Source: Ypsolopha sequella
Taxonomy: Eukaryota; Arthropoda; Insecta; Lepidoptera; Ypsolophidae
Assembly: GCA_934047225.1 (NCBI GenBank)
Contig: OW204001.1
Location: 14,368,201 to 14,432,200 of the forward strand
Direction: 5' to 3'
Length of the DNA stretch: 64,000 nt
In this document: one piece after another, positions 10,346 to 25,703 of the stretch
How positions within the stretch are numbered: the first letter of the stretch is position 1
How the letters are laid out: each line of letters begins with the position of its first letter
Notes under the pieces: model-generated
What the model saw: only the letters and a program-made list of their open reading frames with translations
Database searches by the model: none
What the model was told of the DNA's origin: nothing
Made by a program: the position numbers and the translations under genes

Positions 10346-11129
10346 TGATAAATTTTATTTTGTCATTTTGTTTTCGTGAATTTCTCAACCGCTTTTTTTC
10401 CTGTAATATTTACGTAAACACATATTACCATGTCTTTTTTTCATATTTTTGGTCTACCAGTTTTGGAGATAAGGGGGGACATACATATTTTTGTTTTTTT
10501 TTCAAAGGTTTGTCGAAACTAGGGCCAGTAAATATAGTAAAAGTATATATTTTTACAATCAGCTTTTTAATACCTACAATTTAATATCCATATTGTATTT
10601 TTATAAAATATTTTTTTTATTTATTTTACTTCTTTTTTTATATTTCTCATTAGTGCTGAATTTTTTTTAAATCGCTATAGTTTTCCTGTGATTGGCCAGT
10701 TCTGATCTATATTTGACTACTACACCATCGACTCGATATGTGAAGTGACGAATCAAACGATCTTATAGACAAAAATTGCGCTGTCTTTACATAAACTTTA
10801 TAAGTGAGTACGTACCCTTACAAAGTTTAAATGTGAAGACAACGCAATTCTGGGAGTGAATATCTGGGAGTTTAAATACGCCTCTAGGCTATATTCATAA
10901 CCTCTAGGCAAGTATAAAATGCTATAGTGAATATATATCGGACACCCGGTTCTCTTTTTCTTAGTTTTTCCCATAAAAATGTAACAAATAAAAAACTATT
11001 TTAAGTTTTCTTGAAGTTGGGTCAAGGGACACAATATTTGTCCAAAGACATCACACACTGTGTGTCTATCTTGGGACCAAAAGCGATAAAAATACTTGAT
11101 TGTCACCTTATCAGAATGTTTATGGCACT
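10346..11129. other. No gene recognised; AT-rich intergenic
   Basis: AT-rich sequence with T runs, possibly the decayed interior of the repeat ending at 10288-10345. Imperfect mirrored blocks near 10775-10855 (AATTGCGCTGTC and GACAACGCAATTC) hint at an old inverted repeat. No exon or RNA gene supported. Confidence 0.35.
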
Positions 11130-11293
11130 GCGGGTCTACCGCGTAATTCTGATTTGTATCAACTTCAAGCAAATGCATGCGAAATTCAACGCGTGCAAAA
11201 GAGATGGCATGCTAGGCGGGCGTCGTCGCACGCACGGCAAATTTCAATCTCAAGTTGATGTTGATGAAAATCAGAATTACGCGGTAGACCCGC
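11130..11293. mobile_element. 164-bp MITE, family D copy 1
   Basis: Ends GCGGGTCTACCGCGTAATTC and GAATTACGCGGTAGACCCGC are perfect complements. The interior carries GCAAATGCATGCGAAATTCA, GGCGGGCGTCGTCGCACGCA and CTCAAGTTGATGTTGATG. Near-identical copies are at 31107-31271 and 38783-38946, so the family moved fairly recently. Non-coding. Confidence 0.85.
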
Positions 11294-12842
11294 TGATTTA
11301 AAGCGGCAGTTATATATAGTAGTTTTGGTAAGTTAAAAATTACAAAATGCATATTTATTGACAAGTTTGGCCGTTACAACTTAGCAGTAAAGTAAACAAA
11401 AATAATAAAATATTATAAAATTCGTATAAAATAATAAAATGGATCATTTAATAAATATTGAGCAGTGAAATAACTAAATGGGCGGTTACGAGTGGGCAGT
11501 TGACAAATCGGAATTAGTCGGTAAGAAATCTCATTCTAAGCAGTTTTATAAATTTTTTATCCCCCACAGAGTGGGGGATCACATTTGTATGCCTTAAAGA
11601 GCGCATATCTCTAAGAATATTCACATAAATAAAGTAAAAGTTTCGTTTTTGACACAAATCCACATCTGCATCGGCTCTGCTTTGGGATGCGCATCTGCCT
11701 TTCGGCCTTGCGTAACAAAGTGCAGGCAACCGTGCGAGCCGTAGCGGCTGTGGCTGGTTGCCGTAGGTGACTAGCAAGGCGAAGCTGCGGAGGTGAGCAT
11801 GGTTGTTTGGACTTTATTACCGCGGGCGGGAGCTGCCCTCTCTCCACGCCCCCGGCATATACACTTTAGGGGTAGTAACCACAAGACTGTATAGAGTCTG
11901 TAGGGCAGACCTTTGGGAGGCGTGCGTGGGGCCGAAGCCAATACGTATATTATATACGTATATTATATTTTATAGAGGCCCTTTAGACAATTTAGGTACT
12001 CGTAGCATTCCTAAACGCCTGGGTAAATGTAAACTGTCAAAGTGAATTATACATTTCTGACGAGGTTTATTTAAGATAAAATATATTATATACCTATGAG
12101 GTTTATGAACTGTTCGTTTTCACTTGGGTGGTTGTGGAGCGGTTGACAGTTAAATTTTACATTTACCCGGGCGTTTAGGAAATGTAATATGTATGATACT
12201 AACCGACGATTATCCCTTTACGCACTGTAGGAGTGCACCCAAGGACAATTGCCGGTCAGTGTATCCAGTGTAGGACTATTGTAAGGAATGCAAATAAAGG
12301 AAACCAGATTAATGGACTAGGATGACTATGCAAGGAACTATGGCGCCTGCCCGACCTATGTTCTGCCGTGCTTATCAAGAACACAGTAAGGAGCGATTTT
12401 TGGAAAAATGAGTTAAGTAATTATAGATTCGAAATCCTTGCAACGAGATCTAGGTATACGTGGGTATACGATGGTTTGATCCTCATTTTGATAGCTGCTT
12501 TCTAAGGGGTATTTTTACTAAGATTGAAAGCAGTAAGGACTCCATCCAGACACAGATTGCTTAGCATGACCACAGTATGAATAATTACTGCCCTTCGGCT
12601 TAATATATTTGTATACACTTGCATTTTTTGTACATTATGTACTACTCAAGAATACTACTAAATTAAGTGGCCTAAAGAACTAGAATCCAATCCGAACACA
12701 CCTTAAAAAAAAAAAAACCTCAATTTTGACATTTCTTTCAAATTCAATTCGAATTTTCGAGGCGAATTTGGCAAATGACCACTCGCGGTGTTCCAAAGAA
12801 CAAATTTTATTTGGGTTTATGTTATGAGAAATATATTACAAA
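11294..12842. other. Intergenic region upstream of ATE1
   Basis: No gene is recognised. A GC-rich block at about 11650-11940 stands out from the AT-rich surroundings but shows no convincing exon. It is followed by the MITE at 12006-12184. The last several hundred bases before 12843 should hold the ATE1 promoter and 5' UTR; no TATA box or initiator could be assigned. Confidence 0.4.
12006..12184. mobile_element. MITE with about 36-bp inverted repeats
   Basis: CATTCCTAAACGCCTGGGTA on the left is mirrored by TACCCGGGCGTTTAGGAAATG on the right, continuing inwards through AATGTAAACTGTCAA and TTGACAGTTAAATTTTACATT. The unit is about 179 bp and lies about 0.7 kb upstream of the ATE1 start codon. 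Non-coding. Confidence 0.7.
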
Positions 12843-16574
<3,732 letters not shown>

Positions 16575-16971
16575 ACAAATTATGCGAGGAAAGTTTTGCT
16601 TTCGCTTTGAGTTGCAGATTTTGTTGTGTTACCGCATTTCTTAACCACTTAACAGTGTTAACAATAAGTTCATTGTTTTATCTAGTTAAAAAGGAGGCTG
16701 ACTCAAAGTACTTAAAATTTTCTGTGTATCAGCTTGAAAAATATAAGTTTGTATTCATTTATTATTGTATTTTGATATTTAAACTAGTCACGTACTTAAG
16801 GCTGTCTTTAAAGATACGACACAGAAATGTCTGTGAAACATTGTACTCAAGCTTAGGTTCAAAATTAAAATAATTTGTAACGCAGACTTAAATTAGATTC
16901 GTTTTAAGATTAAGACAATATTAAAATTATAGTATATTTATTTTGTGCATGTAAATTATTATTATGTCACA

Positions 16972-16977
16972 AATAAA
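16972..16977 (+). terminator. Polyadenylation signal of ATE1
   Basis: AATAAA at 16972 lies about 400 bases after the ATE1 stop codon. The 3' UTR (16575 to about 17000) is AT-rich and carries no other gene. Confidence 0.6.
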
Positions 16978-17084
16978 ACTATTATTTGTCTATAACATTT
17001 GCTTATTTATCTACTAGCTTTAATATATTTATCTATTATCGTACTACAAAAAGGTAGGTACAACTTTAAAAGCGGTTTTATGAG

Positions 17085-17450
17085 TACCTGCATTTATCGA
17101 ATTTAATGAAACTTGAGGATAAAACATGATTATTGTAAAACGGCTCACCTCAATAAGTATTATTGATCGGGATAGCCGACCAGTTTCAGCAGATTCAGAC
17201 TGCCTTCTTCTGGGCGAGTGAAGATGCGCAACTTCGTCGCAACTAAACATAATTGGACATTGGGGCACTCGTGAAATCTATTTCAAAACTCAATTCACTC
17301 GTGTCTCATTGTCTCACATGTTACAGTTGAACAAAACTATTAGCAATTGATTTCAATTAAATAAACACCTTCGAAATCCGCATGTCTGCAGTGAATATCC
17401 TCATCCGGAATACTTAATTGCTGGATCCCTGGTTTATTCTTTCAAGCTTG
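17085..17450 (-). mobile_element. SINE-like family F, solo copy
   Basis: Read on the - strand this unit ends in GTGAGCCGTTTTACAATAAT, CATGTTTTATCCTCAAGTTT and CATTAAATTCG. The part GGCTCACCTCAATA, CCGACCAGTTTCAGCAGATT and CTTCTGGGCGAGTGAAGA matches the palindromic unit at 60901-61153. The part GGACATTGGGGCACTCG with GTCTCACATGTTACAGTTG matches 45715-45910. Retroposon class is inferred from the 14-bp target duplication of the 60.9-kb copy. Confidence 0.6.
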
Positions 17451-18534
17451 ATCCACATGGAAATTATGCAACAAGCAAGACGAATAAGCCGCTTCGAAAA
17501 TATTTTCGAAATAATAACAAAATCGGTAGACTGGTCAAAATAATATTTTCTTCACTTCCCCATAAAAAAAAAAACTAAGGGTCGCCATTTCCAACACTTA
17601 TTAGACCTTGTATTGTATAGTATACACGCCATAGAGGAAAACATATCTCCTCCATTAAGTCCATTATACACGCAGACAATGTCTAATTTTTGTGAGAGTT
17701 AGACGTGACGAATTATCGGTGAAGTAGCCTTAAGCTCGCGGCTCCGCTCGCTTTTCTTTGCAAATCTTTGCCCCGTTTTCATCTTGGCAGTAATTTTGTC
17801 AACATCCCTTATGTTGACCAGTCACTACGATGCTAGAGTTCACTCCGAACTGTGAACTCGTGGAACCCACTTACAACCCCATACATATCTAGCAACCACT
17901 TGACCGATTTGTCTCACGTTCGAACTTGAAATTTATTCAATCGCCTACCAAATTTCATGACGTTCCGATCAACGATACTAGATACTCGTCGATCAAACAT
18001 TCATACATACAAACGCCAGATTGTTCAAGTAGACTCGTAGACAAGTACACTTCGCTCGCTCGTTCTAAATAATGTCAGGTCAACAGGGGTAAAGGTTTTG
18101 GTGGCGTCATTAGGAAAAAAAAAAACATTTTTCTGGATTTAACACCGAAGGCGCACCTGGTGAAGATCTTTTTTTATTTGCGGAACTACTCGGTAGTTTT
18201 AGCGATCTTTTGGTTGAGTACGAATAATATATATTGGTATCATTACACGTAGTTTTTTTCTTAAACAAACCAGTTCAATTCCGGAAAAAATCCATTCCAA
18301 AAGTAAGGTAAAATTTGTGTGTCTTATGGCTATTGCACCTACTTCCTTGAGGCAATTGCACCTGTGTAGCGCGTTTGCCGCACATTCAGTGGTTGTCAAC
18401 GTTTTTTATGAGCGGGGCCTGCTTAAATTAAAGTTGGAAAATGAGGGAATGGGGATCAACGATTAAAATGTTGATGCTGTGACAATTCAACGCATACTTT
18501 TCATGTATTTTAAATTTACACGGTCACTATAAAC
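17451..18534. other. No gene recognised; decayed repeats
   Basis: Contains repeat-like text at about 17870-18065 (CTTGACCGATTTGTCTCACG, AAATTTCATGACGTTCCGAT, TTCGCTCGCTCGTTC) of the kind common in insect element tails. No exon or RNA gene supported. Confidence 0.4.
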
Positions 18535-18631
18535 ATTATTAGGAGTACGGGACTCGCCATGTTTGGTCTTAATATTTTCCCAATATAAAAATATAAAAAC
18601 CAAACACGGTGAGTTGCGTACTCCTAATAAT
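18535..18631. repeat. Inverted repeat with 33-nt arms
   Basis: Arms 18535-18567 and 18599-18631 carry ATTATTAGGAGTACG and its complement CGTACTCCTAATAAT, plus CATGTTTGGT against ACCAAACACGG. They differ at a few positions. The spacer is 31 nt. Probably a small MITE. Confidence 0.7.
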
Positions 18632-19411
18632 TTTCATGTATTGTCAGTTACTGTTGCATTCTGTACTTCGGTTCGGTCGAAGCTAACACAGGTAACTTAG
18701 CCATCTACATAAATCTAAGTTTACGGACGCCAGCATGACAGGCATACTATTGGTAGTTCTTATTGCGGCATCATATCTGTTATTTATAAATTAGGATCTT
18801 GAACTGTACGATTTTTTTGTATAAAAAAATAGGTATATATTGATTTATTTTTGACCAACACATAATATCCAGAATAACTGAGCAGTCAATAATTTAAATT
18901 AAAATGTTGACTAAAATACACAGCAATGTTTTTCTTAGAAATTCTGTTTCTCGAAAGTGTTTTAGCTAAAGTTGTAGCTTAAAATATACAATAAATGGCA
19001 TTTCTTAACAAAGTTTGACATCCCCTGAAACTAGCTTTTGGAAAATGCGTCTGTGAAAAATAGAACGCTTTTGCCCCATGTATTTAATTATCGCTAGAAA
19101 TCGCTAAAAATTAGCTTTTATATTCAACAGTTGCAAAACATCACTGGACTGAAATTTTAATTTACTTTGATAGAATCTGGTAAGTCTCGAAATAAAAAAG
19201 GTCCATATTTTTTTCTGGATCTGGTGCTTTTGCCCCAAGCTGGGGAAAAAGCGTCTAAACCTAGAACATAAATAACATGTACAACTCTTGTGCAAAAATT
19301 AATAAGGGTCAGAAATGTATAATATTGTCTTATTAATACTATTTTTGTTAATATATAATTTTAATTAAATTATTAGTTATCTTACTGTGATTGTCTATAT
19401 TTATTATTGTA
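18632..19411. other. No gene recognised
   Basis: AT-rich intergenic sequence up to the mariner insertion. GTGAAAAATAGAACG, TTTTGCCCC and GGGGAAAAAGCG hint at decayed repeat text. No exon found. Confidence 0.3.
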
Positions 19412-20711
19412 CGAGGGGCATGCGAAAAGAAATTAGATACTCAAAAATTATAAAATTTATTCTTTATTACAAGTATCGATCTTTTCGAAGTATTCACCCT
19501 GAGCACGTATACACTTTTCTATACGTCTGAACTAATTGGAAAATACCAATGACCACTCTTCTTTAGACACCTCAGAAATCTCGAAAATATAGGCAGCCAG
19601 TGCATCTTCTTTGCTTTCAAACTTCTTCCCCTTTATTTTTTCTTTGATTTTTGGAAACAGGTAAAATCACAAGGTGCTAGGTCAGGGGAATATGGTGAGT
19701 GAGGGAGGATTGACGCATTTTTTGAGTCGAAAAAGTCAAGTGTTTTGGCAGACGTATGCGACGCCGCATTGTCGTGGTGCCTGAGAAGGCGTCGGATTCC
19801 TGACTTCGGTCGCTTGTCACACCAAGCTGATATTACTGTTGGAGCACAAACTGTCACATACCATTCGGAGTTCATCGTTCTTTGATTCTCTAGCACTACA
19901 GTAGCAATATGATCCGTTTTGCTGAAAAACGAGGCGACCATTTGTTTCTGTGTGCTTCGTGCACGGCGACATTTCGTTGGAGTTGGCTCATCTTCAAAGC
20001 ACCATACAGTCGAATGTCACTTTGTTTCGGGATCATAGTTATAAAGCCATGTTTCATCACCAGTCAGCATATCATATACATTTTTTTTCTCGCCACCGTC
20101 GAATTTATCTATCATGAATAGGCACCAATCCAACCGACGGTCTTCTGCTCATCGGTAAGTTTGTGCGGCACCCATCTCAAACAACATTTACGGAGAGAAA
20201 GGTGGTCGTGAATTATGGTTTGCATTGCTGCTGATCCAATTCCCTGTTCTCGCTCCAGCTCTACATACATAATTCGTTGGTTTTCGCGAATAAGTTTTTC
20301 GACTGCACGAACGTTTTCTTCTGTGACCGCGGTTGGCAGCCGACCTGTCTTCGCTTCATCTTTGAGACATCCCCTTTTAAATTCAGCAAACCAATTAAAT
20401 ACTGTTGTTCGTGAGCAACCAGACTCACCAAAAGTAGTAGCCAAAAGTTCAAAACATTCTTGAGGCTTAAAACTTTTTTATAGTCATAATAAATTATAGC
20501 GCGACAATCACTTCGACTGAGCTCCATTGCTGCAAGCGAATTCCCGCCAGATTCTCGGAAAAATGATGCTCATCCAAATAAAAAAAAAAGAAATGATGTG
20601 CGTTCTATTTTCAGATATACCAACAAACAGCCAGCCTATAAGATGATGTATAACTTGCCAGTGTCAATCAAAGGAGTAAATAGTATCTAACTTCTTTTGG
20701 CATGCCCCTCG
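19412..20711 (-). mobile_element. Full-length mariner element, TA flanked
   Basis: Exactly 1300 bp, the usual mariner length, between TA dinucleotides (19410-19411, 20712-20713). Terminal inverted repeats start CGAGGGGCATGCGAAAAGAA on the left and end TTCTTTTGGCATGCCCCTCG on the right. The transposase is read on the - strand and is broken. Confidence 0.93.
19633..20527 (-). pseudogene. mariner transposase, disrupted
   Basis: The transposase would bind the terminal repeats and move the element by cut and paste into TA. Pieces in different frames show an N-terminal helix-turn-helix-like block (TTVFNWFAEFKRG), WVPHKLTDEQK, the first catalytic Asp in TGDETWLYNYDP (about 20030-20075), the second in HDNAASHTSAKT and the third in YSPDLAPCDF. 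The last two Asp residues are 34 residues apart, the D,D34D pattern of the mariner group. Damage includes a frameshift after WVPHKLTDEQK, an in-frame TGA just after the DPETK motif and further frame changes near the N-terminus. All three catalytic Asp codons survive, but no single ORF joins them, so the copy is non-autonomous now. Confidence 0.9.
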
Positions 20712-21484
20712 TATATATTTGTATTATTGTATATGTATATTTATATATTGTACCTATGTATCCATTTTTTCTATTATATTCTTTTGTTACTGTGGGAACT
20801 CAATTTTGTTTTTTATGTCTCAAACTAAAATATTTATAATTAATAACCCAACTTCGGTGTATCATGACGAAATGTAGTTCGGCGCACTTTTCATAATATT
20901 AACACTTTGTAAAAAGGCCCAAACTGAAAATCAGCTGCAGTTGTCTAACTGACAACTCGTAGTTGAGTTTGGTCCTTTTCAGTTACCCTAATGTTTTTTT
21001 TTTAATATCAAGTTGTTAAGCATGGCTAGATATAAGGTTTAGTTTACTAAAAAGAAATATTGATGGTAATTGAATAAAACAATTTTTATTTATTTATTTA
21101 TTTTATAAAACCAAGGACTATTTAATAACTTAGACATGTTTTAACTCAAAATATCAGATAGCTACGCTGTAACTTGTCACTAAAAATGAGCTTTCCAAAA
21201 ATAATATGTAATACGCCCTTGACTATTCATGAAATCATGCATGACCCACTAAAAGTACCTGCCATGTTAATATTTATTCAGCAAAAACATTACAATTTAT
21301 TACGGTGTGGTTTACACGAAGCGCACACAGCAAGGTGAAGTTTTATAGTTAATTTGCAACGCTTATTGGCCACGGTCTTTATCAGGAATAGTTTAAATGG
21401 TTTTACGTTGTCAAACGGTTCACTGTTACAAATTTTTATCTACGCTATGATGTAGGTAGTGCTATCAACAAAACGCGTTTTTTT
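20712..21484. other. No gene recognised
   Basis: AT-rich sequence. AAACTGAAAATCAGCTGCAG and GTAGTTGAGTTTGGTCC around 20920-20980 look like an old small inverted repeat. No exon supported. Confidence 0.3.
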
Positions 21485-21840
21485 CATCCATTCATCCATC
21501 AGCCTAGTTCGTCCACTGCTGGACATAAGCCTTTCCAGGACTTTGCCACTCCCGGCGTCATCCTGGAAGAATTGCCCATACTCACACGCTGGGCAGGCGG
21601 ATTGGTGAGCGCGGTGGCGGTATTCTCGCATCAGTGACGCCGCTGCCCGTTGCCAGTCTGTTCCATATAAGACCCGGCTATTACGGATGGATATACCGCC
21701 ATCCATCGGTCTCAGGCATGGTGGGCCTCCTGGTTTTTGCCTGTGAGCTGTCCTCTTACTCTCCCCCGAATTACTTCGAGGGGGTCTCCAAGTAAGATAG
21801 TGGTACTTCCACAGTCGAGCCCAGCATCAGCTCTGCTACC
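21485..21840 (-). mobile_element. SINE-like repeat C copy 2
   Basis: Same family as 8780-9146, in the opposite orientation. It begins (tail end) CATCCATTCATCCATCAGCC and runs through GTCCACTGCTGGACATAAGC, GGCATGGTGGGCCTCCTGG and CCCGAATTACTTCGAGG to AGCATCAGCTCTGCTACC. Near full length at about 356 bp. The tail is a diverged GATG repeat. Confidence 0.75.
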
Positions 21841-21969
21841 TTTCGTTGGCCATTGATATCTTATTAATTTGTGTTGAGGACAGTACAAAACAAAACAATT
21901 GACTACCTATAGATCATCGAAAATAGATAGACTTTTTTTTTATTATATAAAAGTCTAACAAGCGTAACG

Positions 21970-22882
21970 TCTTATAGTTAGGAAGCTATGGCGAGCAAAA
22001 TTTCTGAATCATTTGTTCGTGTTTCATAGTGGTCCACTCGGTCCAGTCACTAAAGGTCATACGTCGAGGCATTTTGCGCTACATAGCTTCAAAAATGTAA
22101 GAAAAAAAAAGTTTCTAAATCATTTGCCTCCTGTTTACTATAAATAGGGATTAAAATTCAGATCAAAACAAATCGATTTGGTCCAGTCATTTAAGGTTGC
22201 TGCGTTTTTGCGCAACAGCGTTTCAAAGTTGTAAAAAAAGCTTCATTAAGTCTGTAATGAACTGGATGTGAATAAAACGACCAGATCAAAGTACCTAAGC
22301 AGGTTATAATATATTGGTTATAAGAAACATAATAAATTAACTTACTTGAACAACAAAAACATTTTTCTTGTTATGACTTCTCAAGATGACAAAATCAAAA
22401 ATATAAAAAAGTAACTAATCCAAAGACAATGTGATGAGCTGGTGGCCAGCAGTTCATCGCAAAGTCATTTGCTCATGGTTTTAGTAGCGTTCATTGGTTT
22501 CATTCGATCCATTATGTATGACTCCTAATTGTTTTCGTATTCCGGGAGTCACAATGGATCGAATACCTAAATAAGTTGAATGGACGCAACTAAAATCATG
22601 AACGACTTGGTAGAGCTTTTTTTACATTCTTACAACAACGTCGCGTCATAAATCATAATACAGAGTCCTGGATGTTAACTTTATGGATTTCTTATTTTTC
22701 AGGATAGGTAATTTTAACCATCAGCCCCAGAGGTAGACGATTTCAAATAATTAAGAATCTTTTTTTACAAATTTGAAGCGCTGTAGCGCAAAAACGCAGC
22801 GACTGACTGGACCAAATATATATTTTTTGACCTGAACAGCAAATCGTATACCGAAATGCTCGCCAGCACCCCAACTATAAAT
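21970..22882. mobile_element. Fold-back element of about 0.9 kb
   Basis: Outer ends mirror each other (TTATAGTTAGGAAGCTATGG then CGAGCA, against TGCTCG then CCAGCACCCCAACTATAA). So do inner blocks: GTTGCTGCGTTTTTGCGC with GCGCAAAAACGCAGCGAC, and GTCATTTGCTCATGGTTTTA with TAAAATCATGAACGAC. At the centre, CGATCCATTATGTATGACTCC faces GGAGTCACAATGGATCG. Almost the whole unit can fold on itself. No protein coded. Class unknown. Confidence 0.7.
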
Positions 22883-23574
22883 GAATGTTTTCTGTCACTG
22901 GAAAAGTGATCCTCGGTGTAATAGAATAATAAATAATAAAAATTGTCTACTTACTAGGTTAGTCCCATCCTACGTGGATGGAGTCCAAATTTCAACATTT
23001 ATTATTTCAGAGATAAAGGCCTTTGACCCCTATCCTCTCGTATGTAAGAAATAATGAGATTTGTGTAAACCCATTTCGCTCCAATCAATCTTTTAATAAC
23101 ATTTTAAAGGAAATATTAATAAAAAGCCAAATTTTGTTGACCAATTTATTTTGACATATACCCACGTCTCTAGCAGGCGTACAAAACAAGATTAAAATGG
23201 GGGTAAAAAGAACTATCCATGAATCCAGACTAGCCCAAGGGCTCAACAGCCAATTAGATGAAGTATTAGTCACTGGAAAATATGTCACATAATCTTAGGT
23301 ACGAAATATCTTGACCCCCCCCATGTAAGAAAAATAAGATTTGGTCTGACCCCCTCCACCTCTAAAATGTAATTAATGAGCATCGCCTATCAGTGTCTGT
23401 GTATTTCCATCTCCTGTACCCGCGGAATTGGGACCGGAAGTAGAGGCATTATCGAATTAAACGCTTAGCTGTTCAAAAATAATTTCATAAAAGGCCTCTT
23501 TTTTTCGCCAATATTTACGATCCGTAAACCGTTTCGATGACCGTTTTTAGCAGACAGATATTAAAACAAGCGTG
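22883..23574. other. No gene recognised
   Basis: Sequence with repeat-like pieces, for example CTTGACCCCCCCCATG near 23305 and TTTCGACTCC-type text. No exon or RNA gene supported. Confidence 0.3.
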
Positions 23575-23878
23575 CATCCATCAGCTTAGTTCGTCCACTG
23601 CTGGACTTAAGCCTTTCCAGGACTTTGCCACTCCTGGCGGTCATGCTGGAAGAATTGCCCATACTCACACACACTGGGCAGGTGGGTTGGTGAGCGCGGT
23701 GCCGGAACCCTCGCACCAGCGACGCCACTGCCCGTCACCAGTCTGTTCCATATAAGGCCCGGCTATTAGGGATGGATATACCACCATCCAACGGTCCCAG
23801 GCATGGTGGGCCTCCTGGTTTTATGCCTGTGAGTTGCCTCTTACTCTCCCCCGAATAGCTTCGAGGGGGTCTCCAAGT
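23575..23878 (-). mobile_element. SINE-like repeat C copy 3, 5'-truncated
   Basis: Matches the family from the CATCCATCAGC tail end to CGAGGGGGTCTCCAAGT and then stops, so the 5' end of the repeat (about 55 bp) is missing. 5' truncation fits retroposition. Confidence 0.75.
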
Positions 23879-24117
23879 GTACAATACTCCCAAAGTAAAA
23901 TGCGCATACACATCTATAGCCGAGCGACCGGACGAACCAAGTGACCGTATTGATTGTATAGAAAGAGTAAGGAAATACGAACTTTACCGAACAGTGGCGA
24001 AGATTTGTATGCGCATTATCACTTTGGGAGCACTGTATGTCTTTTATAAAATAAAAAAGTGATGTCTTTCATTTGACCTGCAGTGACGACATCACCACAC
24101 TTTTCAATACGAAAAAA

Positions 24118-24602
24118 TATATAAGGTGAAATTTATCAACAGCCTGAATTCATACTAGAGACTCAGTTAGTGATCAGAAACAATGTTCAATTCCCCGTCA
24201 GGGGAATTCGAAATAAAATGTTTTTTCTCCTACACGGCCTATAGTAGGATTTGTATTTGGACTAGTCTAGTGTGAATAGGAACAATAGTATATTACGATA
24301 CGAGAGCGACGAAACGTTTTCTGACGAGTGTGAGTTTGCGGCACGAGCCGAAGGCGAGTGCTGCAATCACACGAGTCGAGAAAAAGTATCTCGCACGAGT
24401 TTCGTATAATTTTTCACAGCACAAGTGCGGAAAATGCCGACTTTACGCACGCGCAGCGTGCGTAAAGCGGTCATTTTACGCACAGTGTGCTATAAAATTT
24501 TTTTTTTATAATTTTGAAATAAAAGATCACTGAACCTTGTTCCTGATCACTAACCGAGTTTCCAGTAAGAATTCAGGCGGTTGATTAAATTTCATCTTGT
24601 AT
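24118..24602. mobile_element. TIR element, family A copy 2, with GC-rich core
   Basis: Ends ATATAAGGTGAAATTTATCA and AATTTCATCTTGTATTTA mirror each other, as do AATTCATACTAGAG with CCAGTAAGAATTC and AGTGATCAG with CTGATCACT. The interior carries TTACGCACGCGCAGCGTGCG, a perfect short palindrome, and many CG dinucleotides (24300-24490). Longer than copy 1 because of that core. Confidence 0.65.
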
Positions 24603-25427
24603 TTATTGAGCGCATCCTAAAGTCATTAGACCATTCAATCTAATTATGATAACGTCACTTCCTGTAAATACTAAAATACTTAGAAAATAGGTATAAACGC
24701 ATGAAAAAAGGTATTATTGAAATCTATCTGTTTATTCGAAAAAGCAGACAAAACTAGCTTACTGAAGTTTAAAAAACGACCGAATTATAAGCTCAACACT
24801 TTACAGTTTGGGCAATTTTTCATTAAATAAAGTAAAATTGCAGCGGCTCACTTGGTTCGTTGTGAAAAAAAAACATGAATTTTGTAGTTGCATTCGACCA
24901 CGTGAGCCGATGAGAAGCTTGAGACTTTGGAGATTTGTGAATTGGCGTTTGTTTCATGATTTACTTCGGACTGAACGGGGCGCTTCCTGCAACTGGATCC
25001 GAAAGAATCTTGTCTATTGTAGCTTTTTCTTGTAATCGACAGTGGCATTTTATTTTCTGTAATTTAATTCATATTTATGAATAATTTATTATTTTTTATA
25101 CACTATTATTTATTTCATTTTATTTTGTATTTTATTTATTACCTCTTCTTTATGGTGACAGGATTTAAGTTTGACATTGTTTTTGACAACGTGTATTGAG
25201 GCATATAACATTATTGAAAAAAATCGGTCAAGTGCGAGAAGGACTCGCGCCCTTAGTAATTCTTTATTTTTTAATAAAAAAAATACTCTACTTAATTAGC
25301 TCTAGACAAGGACATCCCACATGCTAGGGAAAAAAAATATATATATATTTTTCGGTTCCATTTTCATGTCTGAGGCCCCGCACGAATATAAACTGTAATA
25401 AATGAAATTTATTGTATAGCCTATACA
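24603..25427. other. No gene recognised; repeat pieces
   Basis: Holds a diverged terminus of the Lepidoptera repeat (AATCGGTCAAGTGCGAG then GGACTCGCGC, 25212-25255). A piece at about 25290-25375 (AGCTCTAGACAAGGACATCC, ACATGCTAGGG, TTCGGTTCCATTTTCA) is related to 42120-42215. No exon supported. Confidence 0.4.
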
Positions 25428-25703
25428 AGGTGACTTTTTGATCATCGTCCAAATTCATACTGGAGGCTTGATAAGTGATCAGTATCTTCATATCTTGAAT
25501 CAGTAACAATTTTTGTGAAATTCGTATAATGAAATTTCGGCTTCTCATATAAATTCAGTTCCAGTCCCGAGTGAATCACTATGGGGAGTCGAAATTTCAT
25601 TTTACGAATTTCACCAAAATTGTTATTGATGCATGATACTGATCACTTACCAAGTCACCAGTATGAATTTGGACGATGATCAAAAAGTCACCTTGTATAA
25701 TCA
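25428..25703. mobile_element. MITE, family A copy 3
   Basis: Ends TACAAGGTGACTTTTTGATC and GATCAAAAAGTCACCTTGTA are perfect complements. The match goes on through CCAAATTCATACTGG, AGTGATCAGTATC and TTTTGTGAAATTCGTA. About 276 bp, non-coding. The best-preserved family A copy in the window. Confidence 0.8.

Noticed and set aside
16607..16873. ORF just after ATE1
   Set aside because: It lies in the ATE1 3' UTR before its AATAAA, has no recognised homology and is of the size expected by chance.
23537..23755. ORFs inside the 360-bp repeat C copies (also 21440-21706 and 53804-54202)
   Set aside because: The frames differ between copies and each is interrupted, so they are chance frames in a non-coding repeat.
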